Source: a virus
Reading direction: 5' to 3' (one strand)
IMG/VR virus record: IMGVR_UViG_3300025087_000090
Span: 1 to 52,237 of that record
DNA length: 52,237 nt
Shown: positions 16,221 through 25,430 of the stretch, one piece after another
Layout: every line of letters starts with the position of its first letter
Position numbering within the stretch: the stretch's first letter is position 1
The notes under the pieces: model-generated
What the model was told of the DNA's origin: nothing
Seen by the model: only the letters and a program-made list of their open reading frames with translations
Databases searched by the model: none
Translations under genes and position numbers: made by a program

Positions 16221-19032
16221 TGTGGTAAACTCCTATGGGGAAGTAAATCTTTGCAAAGGATTTATAATCTCCAGTTATTACAAACTGGAAGTCATAGCCA
16301 GAATGGGGGCCAAAGCGAAGATTAGCTCTTGTCCTTGAGGTGGACATAAAGGGAAAGCTATTCCTTAGTTCTCCATCAATATAAACCTCAAACCTAAACC
16401 AAGTGCCTCCAGTATTGTGATGAAATTGAACCCTCGTCCATGCTACACAACCTCCTGGTCTGTAGACCTTGGACTTCAAATAGGCAAATAGCTCCTCACT
16501 TGGCTCAGAGGAATTAACATATCCTGAATCTATAATATAAACCTCTCCATTATAGATTCCATAGACGAGATTATTAATCTTATCATAAAACAAACACTCA
16601 AACAAAATATCATTCAAGTTAGAAAACCTTGGTTGACCTCTATATAAATCAACCTTTGCCGTTCTTGTACCTACCAAACTACTTGAATATGTAAAGTAAC
16701 TCAACAACCCCGCATTAACCCCTATAGCCTTCTCCATTCCCACATCAATCAACGGCTCTATCTCCGGCAGAATATACCCAACCTGCTGTCCATTAGACTG
16801 AACAAAGCCTCCATTTGTAGGATAGATATGAGCATCTGGCAACTCTACCACTGCATCCTGTCCTATCAACCCTTTGTCAGAAATCCTCTTAGCAGAGACT
16901 TGGAGATAGTCTGTAGGGTCATTAATCACCACAAGCCACTCTCCAAACTTTCCTTTAACTGACAAAGCTTGATTCAACACTCTAATACTGTTCAACACCC
17001 CATGATTCCCATCCAGCTCATACCCATTCCTTGGAGGCCAACTCTCAGGAGACACCGTTCCATCGTCTAAGATATCAGAGCTCCTTAAAAGCGTCGGATA
17101 CCTATCATCCCCCACCATCCAAATCTTATTATACAACATAACAATATCAGTACCTGGAGGGGCAGGCTCGCTTCTCTTGCTCACTAACTTCCTTTGAGCT
17201 GTGGACTCTCCTAAACCATAGAGTGTGTCTGTAATAGTTGTGTTGTCAAAGATCTCAGCTATAGCCCAAAAGTCCACCAACCCACCACCAAGTCCATATA
17301 AGACTCCACAATCAACTTGAGGGTCAGAAGAGAGTGGTCTATTTGAATACACGATGGGATGCCTATCAAAGCTCACAGGACCGATTATGTTCATCTGTTT
17401 GGTTGTAGTATTTCTGGAGGGTGCAGATTCATGGACTACCGTACTCCCATCACTCCTCCCCCATGTATAAACAAACCAATAATCTCCCATCAAATCACTA
17501 CCACCAACCAACTTCAATCCATCTATATAAACATTCACAGCTCCTACAGAGGTAGCCAACACCTCAATCTTAGTAGCTACTACATCACTCCAAAGAAGTC
17601 CCTCATCTCCGGTTTGGAGGAAAAGGCTCTTAGGAATCTTCATAGCAATCCAAGTATCATCCTTTAGTCTAAAAACCTGACTCCTTCTCCAGAAGGCTAA
17701 AGTTTGGTCTGTTAAGACAGGATCAATATGAGTACTCACAGGATTCTTTGTAATTACATTAGTAAAATGCTCAACAGTCTTCTCCTTTCCTTCATAAATA
17801 AGATTTCCAAATTGGTCCTTTTCAAAATAGGTAGACACCTGCTCAGTTATACTTGAAGACGTAGTCTCCTCAGCCAGAGTCTCCGCCGTGCTCCCCATGC
17901 CTAACATCTGGAGACCTTCGGTTCCATTTATAGTATAAGAGAAAAGATTGGTCTCAAAAGTCCCATCACCTGCATCGAAGATAAGAGTCATGGATTGAAG
18001 ATTAAGAACATTATCCACCCTCAACCAAAATCTAATATAATCCTTCTCCGAGGAAACCTCTCCAGTGGTAAACTCTGTAAGGTCCAAACTTCCTTCTATG
18101 TAGGTAGACCCAAGAGTGCTCGCTGCTACATTGATTGCCATGCCATTAGAAGCCTCTGCTTCTTTACTCAAAGACTCATAAACAGTAACTGTATCTATGG
18201 TAAACCTTGAATGCTCTGTCGGGGTAAAGGTCAAAGCCCCTGTCGTGGTCGGAATTATAATCTGATTATAAGTCCCATTCGCACCAACATAAACTCCATC
18301 CTCCCCACCAAGAGAAACCAAAACCCCTCCAGAGGATAGATTTGATATTGTAAAAGTTACTCTATACTTCCTTCCAATAGTATGTCCAATGGTTTGATAT
18401 AAAGGATCAACTCCATCAGCATCTTTGTCCATAGCGTTGGCGTTGTACGTCCATGGGTCAGTATCAAATGTCCAACTTGCACCACTACCAGTAAACGTTC
18501 CATTGGTGACTAAATTGCTTCCTGTTGTTGGAACAGAAACAGTGCAATCAGATTGGTTCGCAATCCACTCAGTCAAAGCAGTCAAAGGGTCTATAGCCTT
18601 TTCAAGATAACTTCCAGCAGCTATCGTGGGCACACTGGTTGGAGCCTGTATGCCCCATCTAAAAGCAGCAGTCCCATCAAACCTACGAGCTAAAGACCCA
18701 TTCACCAAAAATATATTATTCAAAAAAGGCAGAGCCTTAAATCTCCCCCTAAAATCAGCATCTACCAAAACGCCATTTGCATACAACCCATCAGCTGTAG
18801 TTACTAAGACATACAAATCAGTCCCGAGATAAACCTTAGCCATCCATTGCTTCTCACCACTTGGAACTAAAGCTGCAACATCATTAGCTGCAAGACCTTG
18901 GCAAACTTCTAATACTCCCTCCTTAGAGAGGTCAAAGCCAACAGCGTCAACCACTCCACCCTCTGGAAGAGCGGATGGATCATTTTTAACATTAATTCCA
19001 TCGTTTAGATTATTAATCACAATAGTTTTCAT
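16213..19032 (-). CDS. Large tail protein with carbohydrate-binding-like insert, 939 aa
   Basis: A beta-rich protein. Residues about 175-290 resemble a jelly-roll carbohydrate-binding module (LVTNGTFTGSGASWTFD at its start, a final TIDTVTVYE strand). The middle carries propeller-like repeats (YNKIWMVGDDRYPTLLRSSD). Positioned directly after the adaptor gene, so it may form the tail tube/hub region of a short tail, as large proteins in that place do in other podoviruses. This role is inferred from position. Confidence 0.65.
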   Translation of the reverse strand: MKTIVINNLNDGINVKNDPSALPEGGVVDAVGFDLSKEGVLEVCQGLAANDVAALVPSGEKQWMAKVYLGTDLYVLVTTADGLYANGVLVDADFRGRFKALPFLNNIFLVNGSLARRFDGTAAFRWGIQAPTSVPTIAAGSYLEKAIDPLTALTEWIANQSDCTVSVPTTGSNLVTNGTFTGSGASWTFDTDPWTYNANAMDKDADGVDPLYQTIGHTIGRKYRVTFTISNLSSGGVLVSLGGEDGVYVGANGTYNQIIIPTTTGALTFTPTEHSRFTIDTVTVYESLSKEAEASNGMAINVAASTLGSTYIEGSLDLTEFTTGEVSSEKDYIRFWLRVDNVLNLQSMTLIFDAGDGTFETNLFSYTINGTEGLQMLGMGSTAETLAEETTSSSITEQVSTYFEKDQFGNLIYEGKEKTVEHFTNVITKNPVSTHIDPVLTDQTLAFWRRSQVFRLKDDTWIAMKIPKSLFLQTGDEGLLWSDVVATKIEVLATSVGAVNVYIDGLKLVGGSDLMGDYWFVYTWGRSDGSTVVHESAPSRNTTTKQMNIIGPVSFDRHPIVYSNRPLSSDPQVDCGVLYGLGGGLVDFWAIAEIFDNTTITDTLYGLGESTAQRKLVSKRSEPAPPGTDIVMLYNKIWMVGDDRYPTLLRSSDILDDGTVSPESWPPRNGYELDGNHGVLNSIRVLNQALSVKGKFGEWLVVINDPTDYLQVSAKRISDKGLIGQDAVVELPDAHIYPTNGGFVQSNGQQVGYILPEIEPLIDVGMEKAIGVNAGLLSYFTYSSSLVGTRTAKVDLYRGQPRFSNLNDILFECLFYDKINNLVYGIYNGEVYIIDSGYVNSSEPSEELFAYLKSKVYRPGGCVAWTRVQFHHNTGGTWFRFEVYIDGELRNSFPFMSTSRTRANLRFGPHSGYDFQFVITGDYKSFAKIYFPIGVYHSG

Positions 19033-20159
19033 TACTTAACCCTGCTCTGGAGAGCATAGTCTCCTCTGTATTGAGAGCTCACAAACCCAGCAAGGAGAAC
19101 AGTTTGGCCTATATACTCCTTCTCATATTCCAAAGCTTGAGTATATTCTGCTGAATCCACTGGCTCTTCTTTTCCCAAAAGAGAGGCTGCGCCGAGGGCT
19201 ATATATGGATGGAACATGGGAGGCAGTTCGGGATATTGATTCTTATCTACCATCAAGGCGGGATAAAAAATCCCTTGTACTAAAAGGTTCCCTGCTGCCA
19301 TGGTAATTCCAGGACTCGGAGTCTGTCCTGCATTGGGGGACAATAAGAACTCTGCTTCTATATCTCCGATCTCTACAAAGCCCCCATACTCCCCACCAAC
19401 AATTCTCATTTCATCCCCTGGAGTCCATATATTAGTAGACCCTCCAGAGAGATTAGCAGAGCAAGTGAGTGTGTCATTGGTTGAGTTGGTAGTAGAGATC
19501 GAAGTAATAACCCCCTTTGACCCATCTGTTATGTTTAAAATAGTAAGCCCAACAATTACACCCAACTCGTCAAAATTCTGCCCATGGGCGTCTACATAAA
19601 TATTAGTCCCCGAGTCTGGATTAGCAGAGCCCGAAACGCCCTCCACCACCCCATACGGTTGAGTCTTCGAGTACAACCCACTTCCCAAAGTTATCGCTGT
19701 TCCATCTGCATTGGGAGCAGGAGCCACACCCAATTTAACCACCATCTTATTCCTATCTGCCGAGTAGGCATACTGAGGAGTTCCTGGAACAGTTCTCCAC
19801 CCTGAAATGAGCTCCTCAATATACTCCTCATCATTCACTTCAAGCTCTGTATAAACAGTGGCAGAGGTGAAATAGTAAACAGAGTTTATATCAAAACAAT
19901 TCAAAGGAATAGGATATTGAAAATACCCATTCTTAAGAGTAACTATAAACCAAGACCTTAGAGCTTTACTCTGTGCTACCATATACCCATATGCTTGGTT
20001 GATTTTCTTCCTCACTCTATACCTTGAATACTTATTAACAAACGCCGCATCAGCAGCAAAGCCGTTTGAATCCTCTTGAACATCAATCCAGAGTTTTCTC
20101 AAAACCTCTGTCTCAAGCTCTCCAAGATTCATAGCAAAAACATTTATGTTCTCTGGCAT
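19032..20159 (-). CDS. Head-tail adaptor/connector-like protein, 375 aa
   Basis: N-terminal helices (ELETEVLRKLWIDVQEDS, YRVRKKINQAYGYMVAQS), YPIPLNCFDINSVYYF, and near the end PPMFHPYIALGAASLLGKEEP followed by a helix: the arrangement seen in podovirus adaptor proteins. An insertion of beta structure lies at about 180-270. AGAGGAAAA precedes the ATG, and palindrome copy b lies 14 nt upstream, so a transcript may start here. Confidence 0.6.
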   Translation of the reverse strand: MPENINVFAMNLGELETEVLRKLWIDVQEDSNGFAADAAFVNKYSRYRVRKKINQAYGYMVAQSKALRSWFIVTLKNGYFQYPIPLNCFDINSVYYFTSATVYTELEVNDEEYIEELISGWRTVPGTPQYAYSADRNKMVVKLGVAPAPNADGTAITLGSGLYSKTQPYGVVEGVSGSANPDSGTNIYVDAHGQNFDELGVIVGLTILNITDGSKGVITSISTTNSTNDTLTCSANLSGGSTNIWTPGDEMRIVGGEYGGFVEIGDIEAEFLLSPNAGQTPSPGITMAAGNLLVQGIFYPALMVDKNQYPELPPMFHPYIALGAASLLGKEEPVDSAEYTQALEYEKEYIGQTVLLAGFVSSQYRGDYALQSRVK

Positions 20160-20173
20160 GGAAGTTTTCCTCT

Positions 20174-20198
20174 AAAGTGTTCATAATTTGAACACTTT
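20174..20198. promoter_or_regulatory. Dispersed palindrome, copy b (perfect)
   Basis: AAAGTGTTCA, spacer TAATT, TGAACACTTT. Both 10-base arms match exactly. It stands 14 nt before the adaptor ATG on the minus strand and touches the stop codon of the gene upstream. Confidence 0.85.
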
Positions 20199-20568
20199 AT
20201 GACCTCTGAGATTTATCAATACACACACAACAAAGACCCCGTGTGAGCTCTTTACTTGGATATGAGAATCCACACCGATTGCACTCAACCTCTATAAGAG
20301 GCCCATCACTATTCTGCATAGTCCAGTCTGCATTGAGACTAACCACGTATGGATCTCCCCTCTTAAACCCAACTCCCGTCGCATCAATTCGATCCTCTGT
20401 TACATCAGTAACAAGACCAGAGGCATTTGTTTCCTTATTATAAAGAGTGGAAACTCCAACTACAACCCCCTTGGTAACAAACTCTCTGTTAGCATCCTCA
20501 ATAAAGTCTCCATTACTTTGAGCTCTATTGTACCCACTAAGTTGGTCTATGGTCCAAGTATGCTTCAC
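20197..20568 (-). CDS. Protein with C-terminal zinc ribbon, 123 aa
   Basis: The C-terminal third carries CNRCGF and LCCVC, about 13 residues apart, a zinc ribbon. The first two thirds look like a small beta domain (GVVVGVSTLYNK, GVGFKRGDPYVVSL). It lies between the lysis cassette and the adaptor gene. Probably a minor virion or assembly protein. Confidence 0.65.
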   Translation of the reverse strand: MKHTWTIDQLSGYNRAQSNGDFIEDANREFVTKGVVVGVSTLYNKETNASGLVTDVTEDRIDATGVGFKRGDPYVVSLNADWTMQNSDGPLIEVECNRCGFSYPSKELTRGLCCVCIDKSQRS

Positions 20569-20574
20569 TTTTGA

Positions 20575-20829
20575 TTATCTCCAATGGTCTCGAATCGCTT
20601 CAACTCCTTCCCATGCCTTAATGAGTCCCCTCATATCAGGATCATTCATCCACCACCCTGGTTCATTCGTCTTCGGGTGTTCTATCTTTTCTAAACTTGA
20701 CAGGTGGGGTTTCGGGGGCAGAGGCGGCTTTACGATCACGGTCTTTGTCCCGCAACCGAGAGCCCCAATAGTTAAGAATGTCATCAGTAGACTTGTCATC
20801 AACAGCATCCTGACGCTTTTTAATTTCAT
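20575..20829 (-). CDS. Rz1: Outer-membrane spanin subunit, Rz1-like lipoprotein
   Basis: 84 aa with a lipoprotein signal: hydrophobic MLLMTSLLMTFLTIGALGC with C26 as the lipidation site, followed by the Pro-rich stretch KPPLPPKP typical of Rz1. It overlaps the Rz-like gene by 167 nt in a different frame, a classic spanin arrangement. The pair fuses inner and outer membranes at the end of lysis and implies a Gram-negative host. Confidence 0.8.
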   Translation of the reverse strand: MKLKSVRMLLMTSLLMTFLTIGALGCGTKTVIVKPPLPPKPHLSSLEKIEHPKTNEPGWWMNDPDMRGLIKAWEGVEAIRDHWR

Positions 20830-20980
20830 CTTTTACCTCCGCAACAGTCTCAGCCGCATATAGTTTCTCTTCGGCTTCGACTCGTTTAGCTTTTTGGTGT
20901 TTCCCATAAAACCAGAGTGCCAGGACTCCGAGAATCCCAGCTCCGATTGCGCCGAGTTTGGAAAGTAGAAATTCAATCAT
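20663..20980 (-). CDS. Rz: Inner-membrane spanin subunit, Rz-like
   Basis: 105 aa with one N-terminal membrane segment (LGAIGAGILGVLALWFYG) and a periplasmic charged helix (KAKRVEAEEKLYAAETVAEVKDEIKKR), as in i-spanins. Starts 3 nt inside the holin gene and hosts most of the Rz1-like frame. Base composition is clearly more GC-rich than the structural genes on the right side of the late arm. Confidence 0.8.
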   Translation of the reverse strand: MIEFLLSKLGAIGAGILGVLALWFYGKHQKAKRVEAEEKLYAAETVAEVKDEIKKRQDAVDDKSTDDILNYWGSRLRDKDRDRKAASAPETPPVKFRKDRTPEDE

Positions 20981-21222
20981 CCTTTCGCCTCCTCATCAGG
21001 CTTACAACAGTGATTGTGCTCTACCGGGGGCAGATTAGCAATAATCTGATCCTTGTCCTGACTGCCCTTGCTGGAACCAAAGTAGAACATGAGCACAACG
21101 GTTATCATCCCAGCAATTTCAGTTTTCTGCTCCGGTCTAAGATACATCATGACAAAACCACCAACTACCACCAGGATCGCCAGGAGAGGGGCCACGCTGT
21201 CTTTAAGCCAAGGGGGAATCAT
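20977..21222 (-). CDS. Holin-like protein, two membrane segments
   Basis: 81 aa. Two hydrophobic segments (VAPLLAILVVVGGFVMMYL, about 10-28, and IAGMITVVLMFYFGSS, about 36-51) with a charged Cys/His tail. It sits between the endolysin and the spanins, overlapping both by a few bases, so it fits a class II holin that releases or activates the endolysin. Confidence 0.7.
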   Translation of the reverse strand: MIPPWLKDSVAPLLAILVVVGGFVMMYLRPEQKTEIAGMITVVLMFYFGSSKGSQDKDQIIANLPPVEHNHCCKPDEEAKG

Positions 21223-21845
21223 GCTGGCCTCCGTAGCCCTCTAAACCGCTCTAAGCTGAATGTAGCGATGTTAACCTCGTCGCTTTGATTGCCCCCCAGG
21301 ATTTTAATAGAGGCATTGTCGTGGCTTAGATGAAACCCTACATGGTTTCCCCCGGTTCTGGAAAATACCGCAATATCGCCCGGCTTGCCCTGGCTAAGGG
21401 GCACCGCCACTCCCCATGACATCCAGGAGATTGCCGCTGCTGAGTTGGTTCCCTTGAGGCCCGCTTGTTTGATACACCAGTTTACGAAGGAGCTACACCA
21501 TGGAGTGTCGTCATCGGTCGCTTTAAAAGTAGTGGTCTGGTGGTATTCTACTACCCTGGGGTTATCCCTATCCCCGGTGATCTCCTTAACCCCTAATTCC
21601 TTGCGGGCGACAATCAGCCAGGGCGGTTCCTTGGTAGAGGGCAAGACAACAATAGGAGCCTCAACCTCACCAGAGTACGCCTGGAGGTATTTTCCAGAGG
21701 CCAGGCCATATTCCCCACCCTCAAGCTCAACCTCATGCCAGACGACACCTGAGACGGTTAAAAGCGTACCTTTAGGCACCGTCTCGATGATATCTCCCCG
21801 CTCCCGGACGTTCAGGTTAGCGGTTGTTTCCATGTATTTATTCAT
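21219..21845 (-). CDS. Endolysin: SH3-like domain + CHAP/NlpC-type peptidase (TIGR02594-like)
   Basis: 208 aa from the ATG at 21845, which overlaps the stop of the previous gene (ATGA). An earlier in-frame start at 21947 would read through that gene in another frame. Residues 8-58 resemble a bacterial SH3 domain (ANLNVRERGDIIETVPKGT). The catalytic part has ELGVKEITG, DNPRVVEYH, WCSSFVNWC with catalytic C117 and NHVGFHL with H168, then LGGNQSDEVNI. Such enzymes cut cell-wall peptide bonds. Confidence 0.8.
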   Translation of the reverse strand: MNKYMETTANLNVRERGDIIETVPKGTLLTVSGVVWHEVELEGGEYGLASGKYLQAYSGEVEAPIVVLPSTKEPPWLIVARKELGVKEITGDRDNPRVVEYHQTTTFKATDDDTPWCSSFVNWCIKQAGLKGTNSAAAISWMSWGVAVPLSQGKPGDIAVFSRTGGNHVGFHLSHDNASIKILGGNQSDEVNIATFSLERFRGLRRPA

Positions 21846-22105
21846 TTTTTCAACCAAGCTCCTATGATAGAACCTAAAAACGCAAGCACTCCCGCCCCTC
21901 CAGCGCCCATAGCCACAACCCAACGCAGCTTGTTGATTGCGGTCCATTGTTCTCTATTATCTAATTTGACCTCACCCATATCTTCCCTCAGATGAAATAT
22001 ATCAGATTCATGTAGAACACATCTCCTTCCATCTTGCTTTGTTTTAATCTCTCCGATGTCCTCTTGCATCCGTCCATGGATGGGACAAAATAGCTCCTCT
22101 GACAT
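21842..22105 (-). CDS. Small membrane protein of the lysis cassette, XhlA-like
   Basis: 87 aa: an N-terminal part with CPIH and CVLH pairs (possible metal site), a central charged helix, and a C-terminal membrane segment (VVAMGAGGAGVLAFLGSIIGAW). The layout matches hemolysin XhlA-type accessory holins. It is coupled to the endolysin by an ATGA overlap. Confidence 0.6.
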   Translation of the reverse strand: MSEELFCPIHGRMQEDIGEIKTKQDGRRCVLHESDIFHLREDMGEVKLDNREQWTAINKLRWVVAMGAGGAGVLAFLGSIIGAWLKK

Positions 22106-22142
22106 CTCATAAATCCCCCTTATTGTGCTGCTTGGCTGTAGG

Positions 22143-24311
22143 TTAAATCACACACCCTGCCACATTCCCCACTCTTGCCCCAGCTACACTCGCTGCATTG
22201 ACACCCCCGCCGATGCTGCCCAGGTGAGGCATTTCCGGTCCAGGATCGGGGTTCGCCGTCGCTGGAGTGTAAAACATCTCCGGCACATAGTAGAGATTCT
22301 TCCCGTTGCCATAAAGCATCAGGTCGTAAACTGACTGATCCCCGGCAGTGTCCAAGAACTTGAGCATGTAATAGGTGTCGAATGATTTCACCAGCATCGG
22401 GGCCAGTGTGGTGGGATGAATCTTGTAAAGTCGGCTCCCGAAGAACATCCAGGCATAACCATCCGGCCCAATTTCCATTTTGTACTTCATCCTGGGATAG
22501 GTGGAGTTGACGAACCCAAACGGAGTATAGGCTGCCAATCCAATAGACGCCGGAGCCGTAATCATGGTCTGGTCGCTGGGCTTGAACAGAAAGACATTTC
22601 CGCCTGGAGTCACTCCCAGGACCGCATCGTTGGCCACTTCCACCATGTAGGCGTTCTCGCCCAGGTTATAAGACCCATCAATGGTAGCATCGGCGCAGTT
22701 CACGACGTAGAGGTAACCGTTGTTGCCTGAAACCACCATCTTGGTACGGCTCAAGGCAGGGCACAGGGACCGGAAATAGACCTCCAAATCATCCCAATCC
22801 GGTTTGCCGCCGGTCCCATCGAAGACGTAGCCGGAAGAGCCGTCTGAGGGGTCATACCAGTAGACGTTGCCTGCTCCCGGATTAGCCAAAGATCTGGTGG
22901 CGTTACCTCCACCCCAGACCTTACCATCGGCGTCATAGTCCATGCCGAAGCGATAATGATGCACAATCCCTGATCTGGCAATATTGAGGAAATAGGGATT
23001 CGGAGCGTCCGGGTCTCCGTAGTCAAACGGCGTAGAATTACCACTGTGTAAGGTCCACGCCTCTGCCGGGTTCCAAAGTAGCGTCCCGCCGGAATAGCCC
23101 GAAAACAAAGTCATTCCGGAGGGCAGCTTAAGCCCTCCGTAGGGCGATACTTGGCTGAAACCCAGAGCCGCAATGATTGACGATGCATAACTAACCGATG
23201 CAACCGGCCCATAATCGTCATCGGTAGGAATATAAACGCCGCGGCCTGTGTTATGCACCAGATGGCCGACGTCGAAACTTTGCCAAGGCCCCGTGTAATC
23301 TTTTTGTGAGTAAGACCAATCACCTTCCCCACCCTCCCGATAGCCGATCTTGCTGTATTCCTGGGAAGAGGGGAGTGGGGCCATTTTTGAGGCATCAACT
23401 TCCCAATTCAGAACGCCGGTGGCAGGTGGGGAACTCGTGGCATAACAAAAAGGAGTATAGTCAAAGATGGTGACTCCATAGTTGCCAGTTATAGAAGTCC
23501 CGGCCTCATTCCACGCATACTCGGGATTCAGTGCCTTGGTAACTTCAATAAGCACACCAGCGGCAAGGGAGTAATATTTGTAAGTAACCTGATCTACTAA
23601 GGTGCGTCTCAGCAAAAGCTCTTTTGTATTGTAATCTCGTTGAAAAGCCACCCTGAAGTCATGCTCGGCAGTAAAATCGTAAGAAACAAAGTCCTCTTTT
23701 GCAGCACCGATCAAACCAATCTTCAAGTCAAACCAAATGGCACCTTCGTAAGTCTCTTGCTTGACAATACCAAAATATATGTGGGTAGCATCCACCCAAA
23801 GAGAGTTGTAATTGGTTTCAGATGCACTGGGAGAGAAGTCGCCGTACTCCATCAGACCGTCGGCGTCGTTGTAACTGTAGAGCTTAAAAGGCTGTTCAAT
23901 AAAATAAATCTTGCCATCATCGCCTTTCAACAACCCGCCGATCAGACTGTATTGGAAATCGTTTTTGATGCTGGTAATAGCGCCAGTAGTCGGATTAAGG
24001 TAACCAAAGCTGCCAGAATAAGACCCGCCCATGTAGAAGCGGTCAGTGGCCGGATCATAAAGCTGTTTGCCCAAATAGCCTTTTAACCCCGTGGTCAGAT
24101 GACTTACTCCGGCAGTCATGTTGACATGGTGAACAACGTAGCTTTTGGTGGAATAATTACTGGCCTCACCATTAAACGAAGCCACCAAGTGAATATTATC
24201 AGACCCGTCCCGCCATTCCGTAAAACCGTGCTGCCCGCCGACCGATACCGCTTGACAAACCTCACCCGCCGAAACTGCGTTAGGGACCGGATTTCTTAAT
24301 TGGACAGCCAC
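22143..24311 (-). CDS. Large beta-propeller-like receptor-binding/tail protein, 722 aa
   Basis: Repeated blades of the type LLKGDDGKIYFIEQP, YDPATDRFYMGGSY and NPTTGAITSI suggest a propeller of about seven blades. It lies between lysis genes and other receptor-binding genes. The DNA here is clearly GC-richer than most of the phage. It probably binds a host surface polysaccharide or protein; I see no catalytic motif. Confidence 0.65.
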   Translation of the reverse strand: MAVQLRNPVPNAVSAGEVCQAVSVGGQHGFTEWRDGSDNIHLVASFNGEASNYSTKSYVVHHVNMTAGVSHLTTGLKGYLGKQLYDPATDRFYMGGSYSGSFGYLNPTTGAITSIKNDFQYSLIGGLLKGDDGKIYFIEQPFKLYSYNDADGLMEYGDFSPSASETNYNSLWVDATHIYFGIVKQETYEGAIWFDLKIGLIGAAKEDFVSYDFTAEHDFRVAFQRDYNTKELLLRRTLVDQVTYKYYSLAAGVLIEVTKALNPEYAWNEAGTSITGNYGVTIFDYTPFCYATSSPPATGVLNWEVDASKMAPLPSSQEYSKIGYREGGEGDWSYSQKDYTGPWQSFDVGHLVHNTGRGVYIPTDDDYGPVASVSYASSIIAALGFSQVSPYGGLKLPSGMTLFSGYSGGTLLWNPAEAWTLHSGNSTPFDYGDPDAPNPYFLNIARSGIVHHYRFGMDYDADGKVWGGGNATRSLANPGAGNVYWYDPSDGSSGYVFDGTGGKPDWDDLEVYFRSLCPALSRTKMVVSGNNGYLYVVNCADATIDGSYNLGENAYMVEVANDAVLGVTPGGNVFLFKPSDQTMITAPASIGLAAYTPFGFVNSTYPRMKYKMEIGPDGYAWMFFGSRLYKIHPTTLAPMLVKSFDTYYMLKFLDTAGDQSVYDLMLYGNGKNLYYVPEMFYTPATANPDPGPEMPHLGSIGGGVNAASVAGARVGNVAGCVI

Positions 24312-25430
24312 TTACCACCTCCGGGGGAAAAACAGGGCCTGGGGAGCTTCAACGGTCAAATCCAGAGCGTCCCAATACTGCTCATTATCGGTATCATTAA
24401 ACCAGACAAAATCCATGAGATTGCTGTTATAGCTGGGGTTATTCCTCATCCCCCAGCGCACAATGGGGGAATATTGGGAAGCAGCGGTGACTACCTGAGC
24501 ACTAACCCAGCTTCCAGTTGCATTTGTCCAGTACCAGATACCGGCATCGGCAGAGGTCTTCTCGCAAAAGATATAGATGTTGTTGCCATTGACGGCGATT
24601 GAGGGTTGTTGGTTTTCGTTGTTCGCATTGATCGTCTCTTCCACCTGCCAGGTAGAAGAGACGATCAATGCCAAGTGGCGCAGGAGGGTGAGGGGACGGG
24701 GGTCTATATCAGTTGCATTATTAGCCCTGGCAATAACAATATCTCCGTTAGCACATTGAGCCATACTGGGCATACGATAACGAGGATTTGTGCCTGCATT
24801 TGAGACAGCAGTTTGGGTGAAAGTCGTGGGATTGTTTGCATCCCCAAGACAAGCCATTATATAGCCATTGTTCGGATCAGCATAAGGCAGATAAGCAACG
24901 ACTGGTATGTTGTTGCTATTAATAATTAAATCCGGCCAGCGCCCATAAGTATGCAGCGTAATAACCCCAGGCTGCGCTGTTGTCCAGGAAGCCCCGACCT
25001 TGTTGGCGTAGAACAAATCAGAACTGGTCTCATCAATCCAACAACAATGCGGCTTGTTGTTGGAATCAAATGCAAAAGCAAGACCACGTGTACCACTCGT
25101 TGTTACCGTCGCTACTGTCTCCGGCGAACCCCAAGTGTCAGTAGCTGTATCAAAGGGAACGTAGCTCAGGGTCGTGTCATTAGACCAATACACCACTCCA
25201 ATCAGGCCGTTGCTGTCAATGTCGGCGGCAATGAAGGGTTGCCCTGTAGAAGCAGGCTCTCCCGCCGAATCCTGCCGGGCGAAGGAGGTCAGGGGGTCGG
25301 TGGCTTTCCAGATAGCAAGTGTAGCGCCAGCAGTTCTAACAACCACATAAACCGCTGATGCCGTTCTAAACACCGTCCTGCCACCCCGGTTACGTAGGCC
25401 CCCATCGAGAGTAGTAATTACTGTAGACAT
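24312..25430 (-). CDS. Sialidase-like propeller protein, 372 aa
   Basis: Repeats such as SSDLFYANKVGASWTTAQP, NPTTFTQTAVS and TWQVEETIN, with W-containing blades, resemble the six-bladed sialidase or BNR propeller used by phage tail proteins. A 47-bp near-perfect inverted repeat (24625-24671) lies inside it and encodes ALIVSSTWQVEETINA. The stop/start junction with the next upstream gene is TAATG. Confidence 0.6.
   Translation of the reverse strand: MSTVITTLDGGLRNRGGRTVFRTASAVYVVVRTAGATLAIWKATDPLTSFARQDSAGEPASTGQPFIAADIDSNGLIGVVYWSNDTTLSYVPFDTATDTWGSPETVATVTTSGTRGLAFAFDSNNKPHCCWIDETSSDLFYANKVGASWTTAQPGVITLHTYGRWPDLIINSNNIPVVAYLPYADPNNGYIMACLGDANNPTTFTQTAVSNAGTNPRYRMPSMAQCANGDIVIARANNATDIDPRPLTLLRHLALIVSSTWQVEETINANNENQQPSIAVNGNNIYIFCEKTSADAGIWYWTNATGSWVSAQVVTAASQYSPIVRWGMRNNPSYNSNLMDFVWFNDTDNEQYWDALDLTVEAPQALFFPRRW
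24625..24671. repeat. 47-bp near-perfect inverted repeat inside a receptor-binding gene
   Basis: GCATTGATCGTCTCTTC (17 nt) is followed by a mismatched base, ACCT, GCC, AGGT, a mismatched base and the exact complement GAAGAGACGATCAATGC. Apart from one mismatch pair it is a complete cruciform-capable palindrome, and both strands stay open over it. Confidence 0.9.

Noticed and set aside
20174-20198. Intrinsic terminator reading of the palindromes
   Set aside because: Arms are AT-rich, no T-run follows consistently, and each is placed directly before a ribosome site within an operon.
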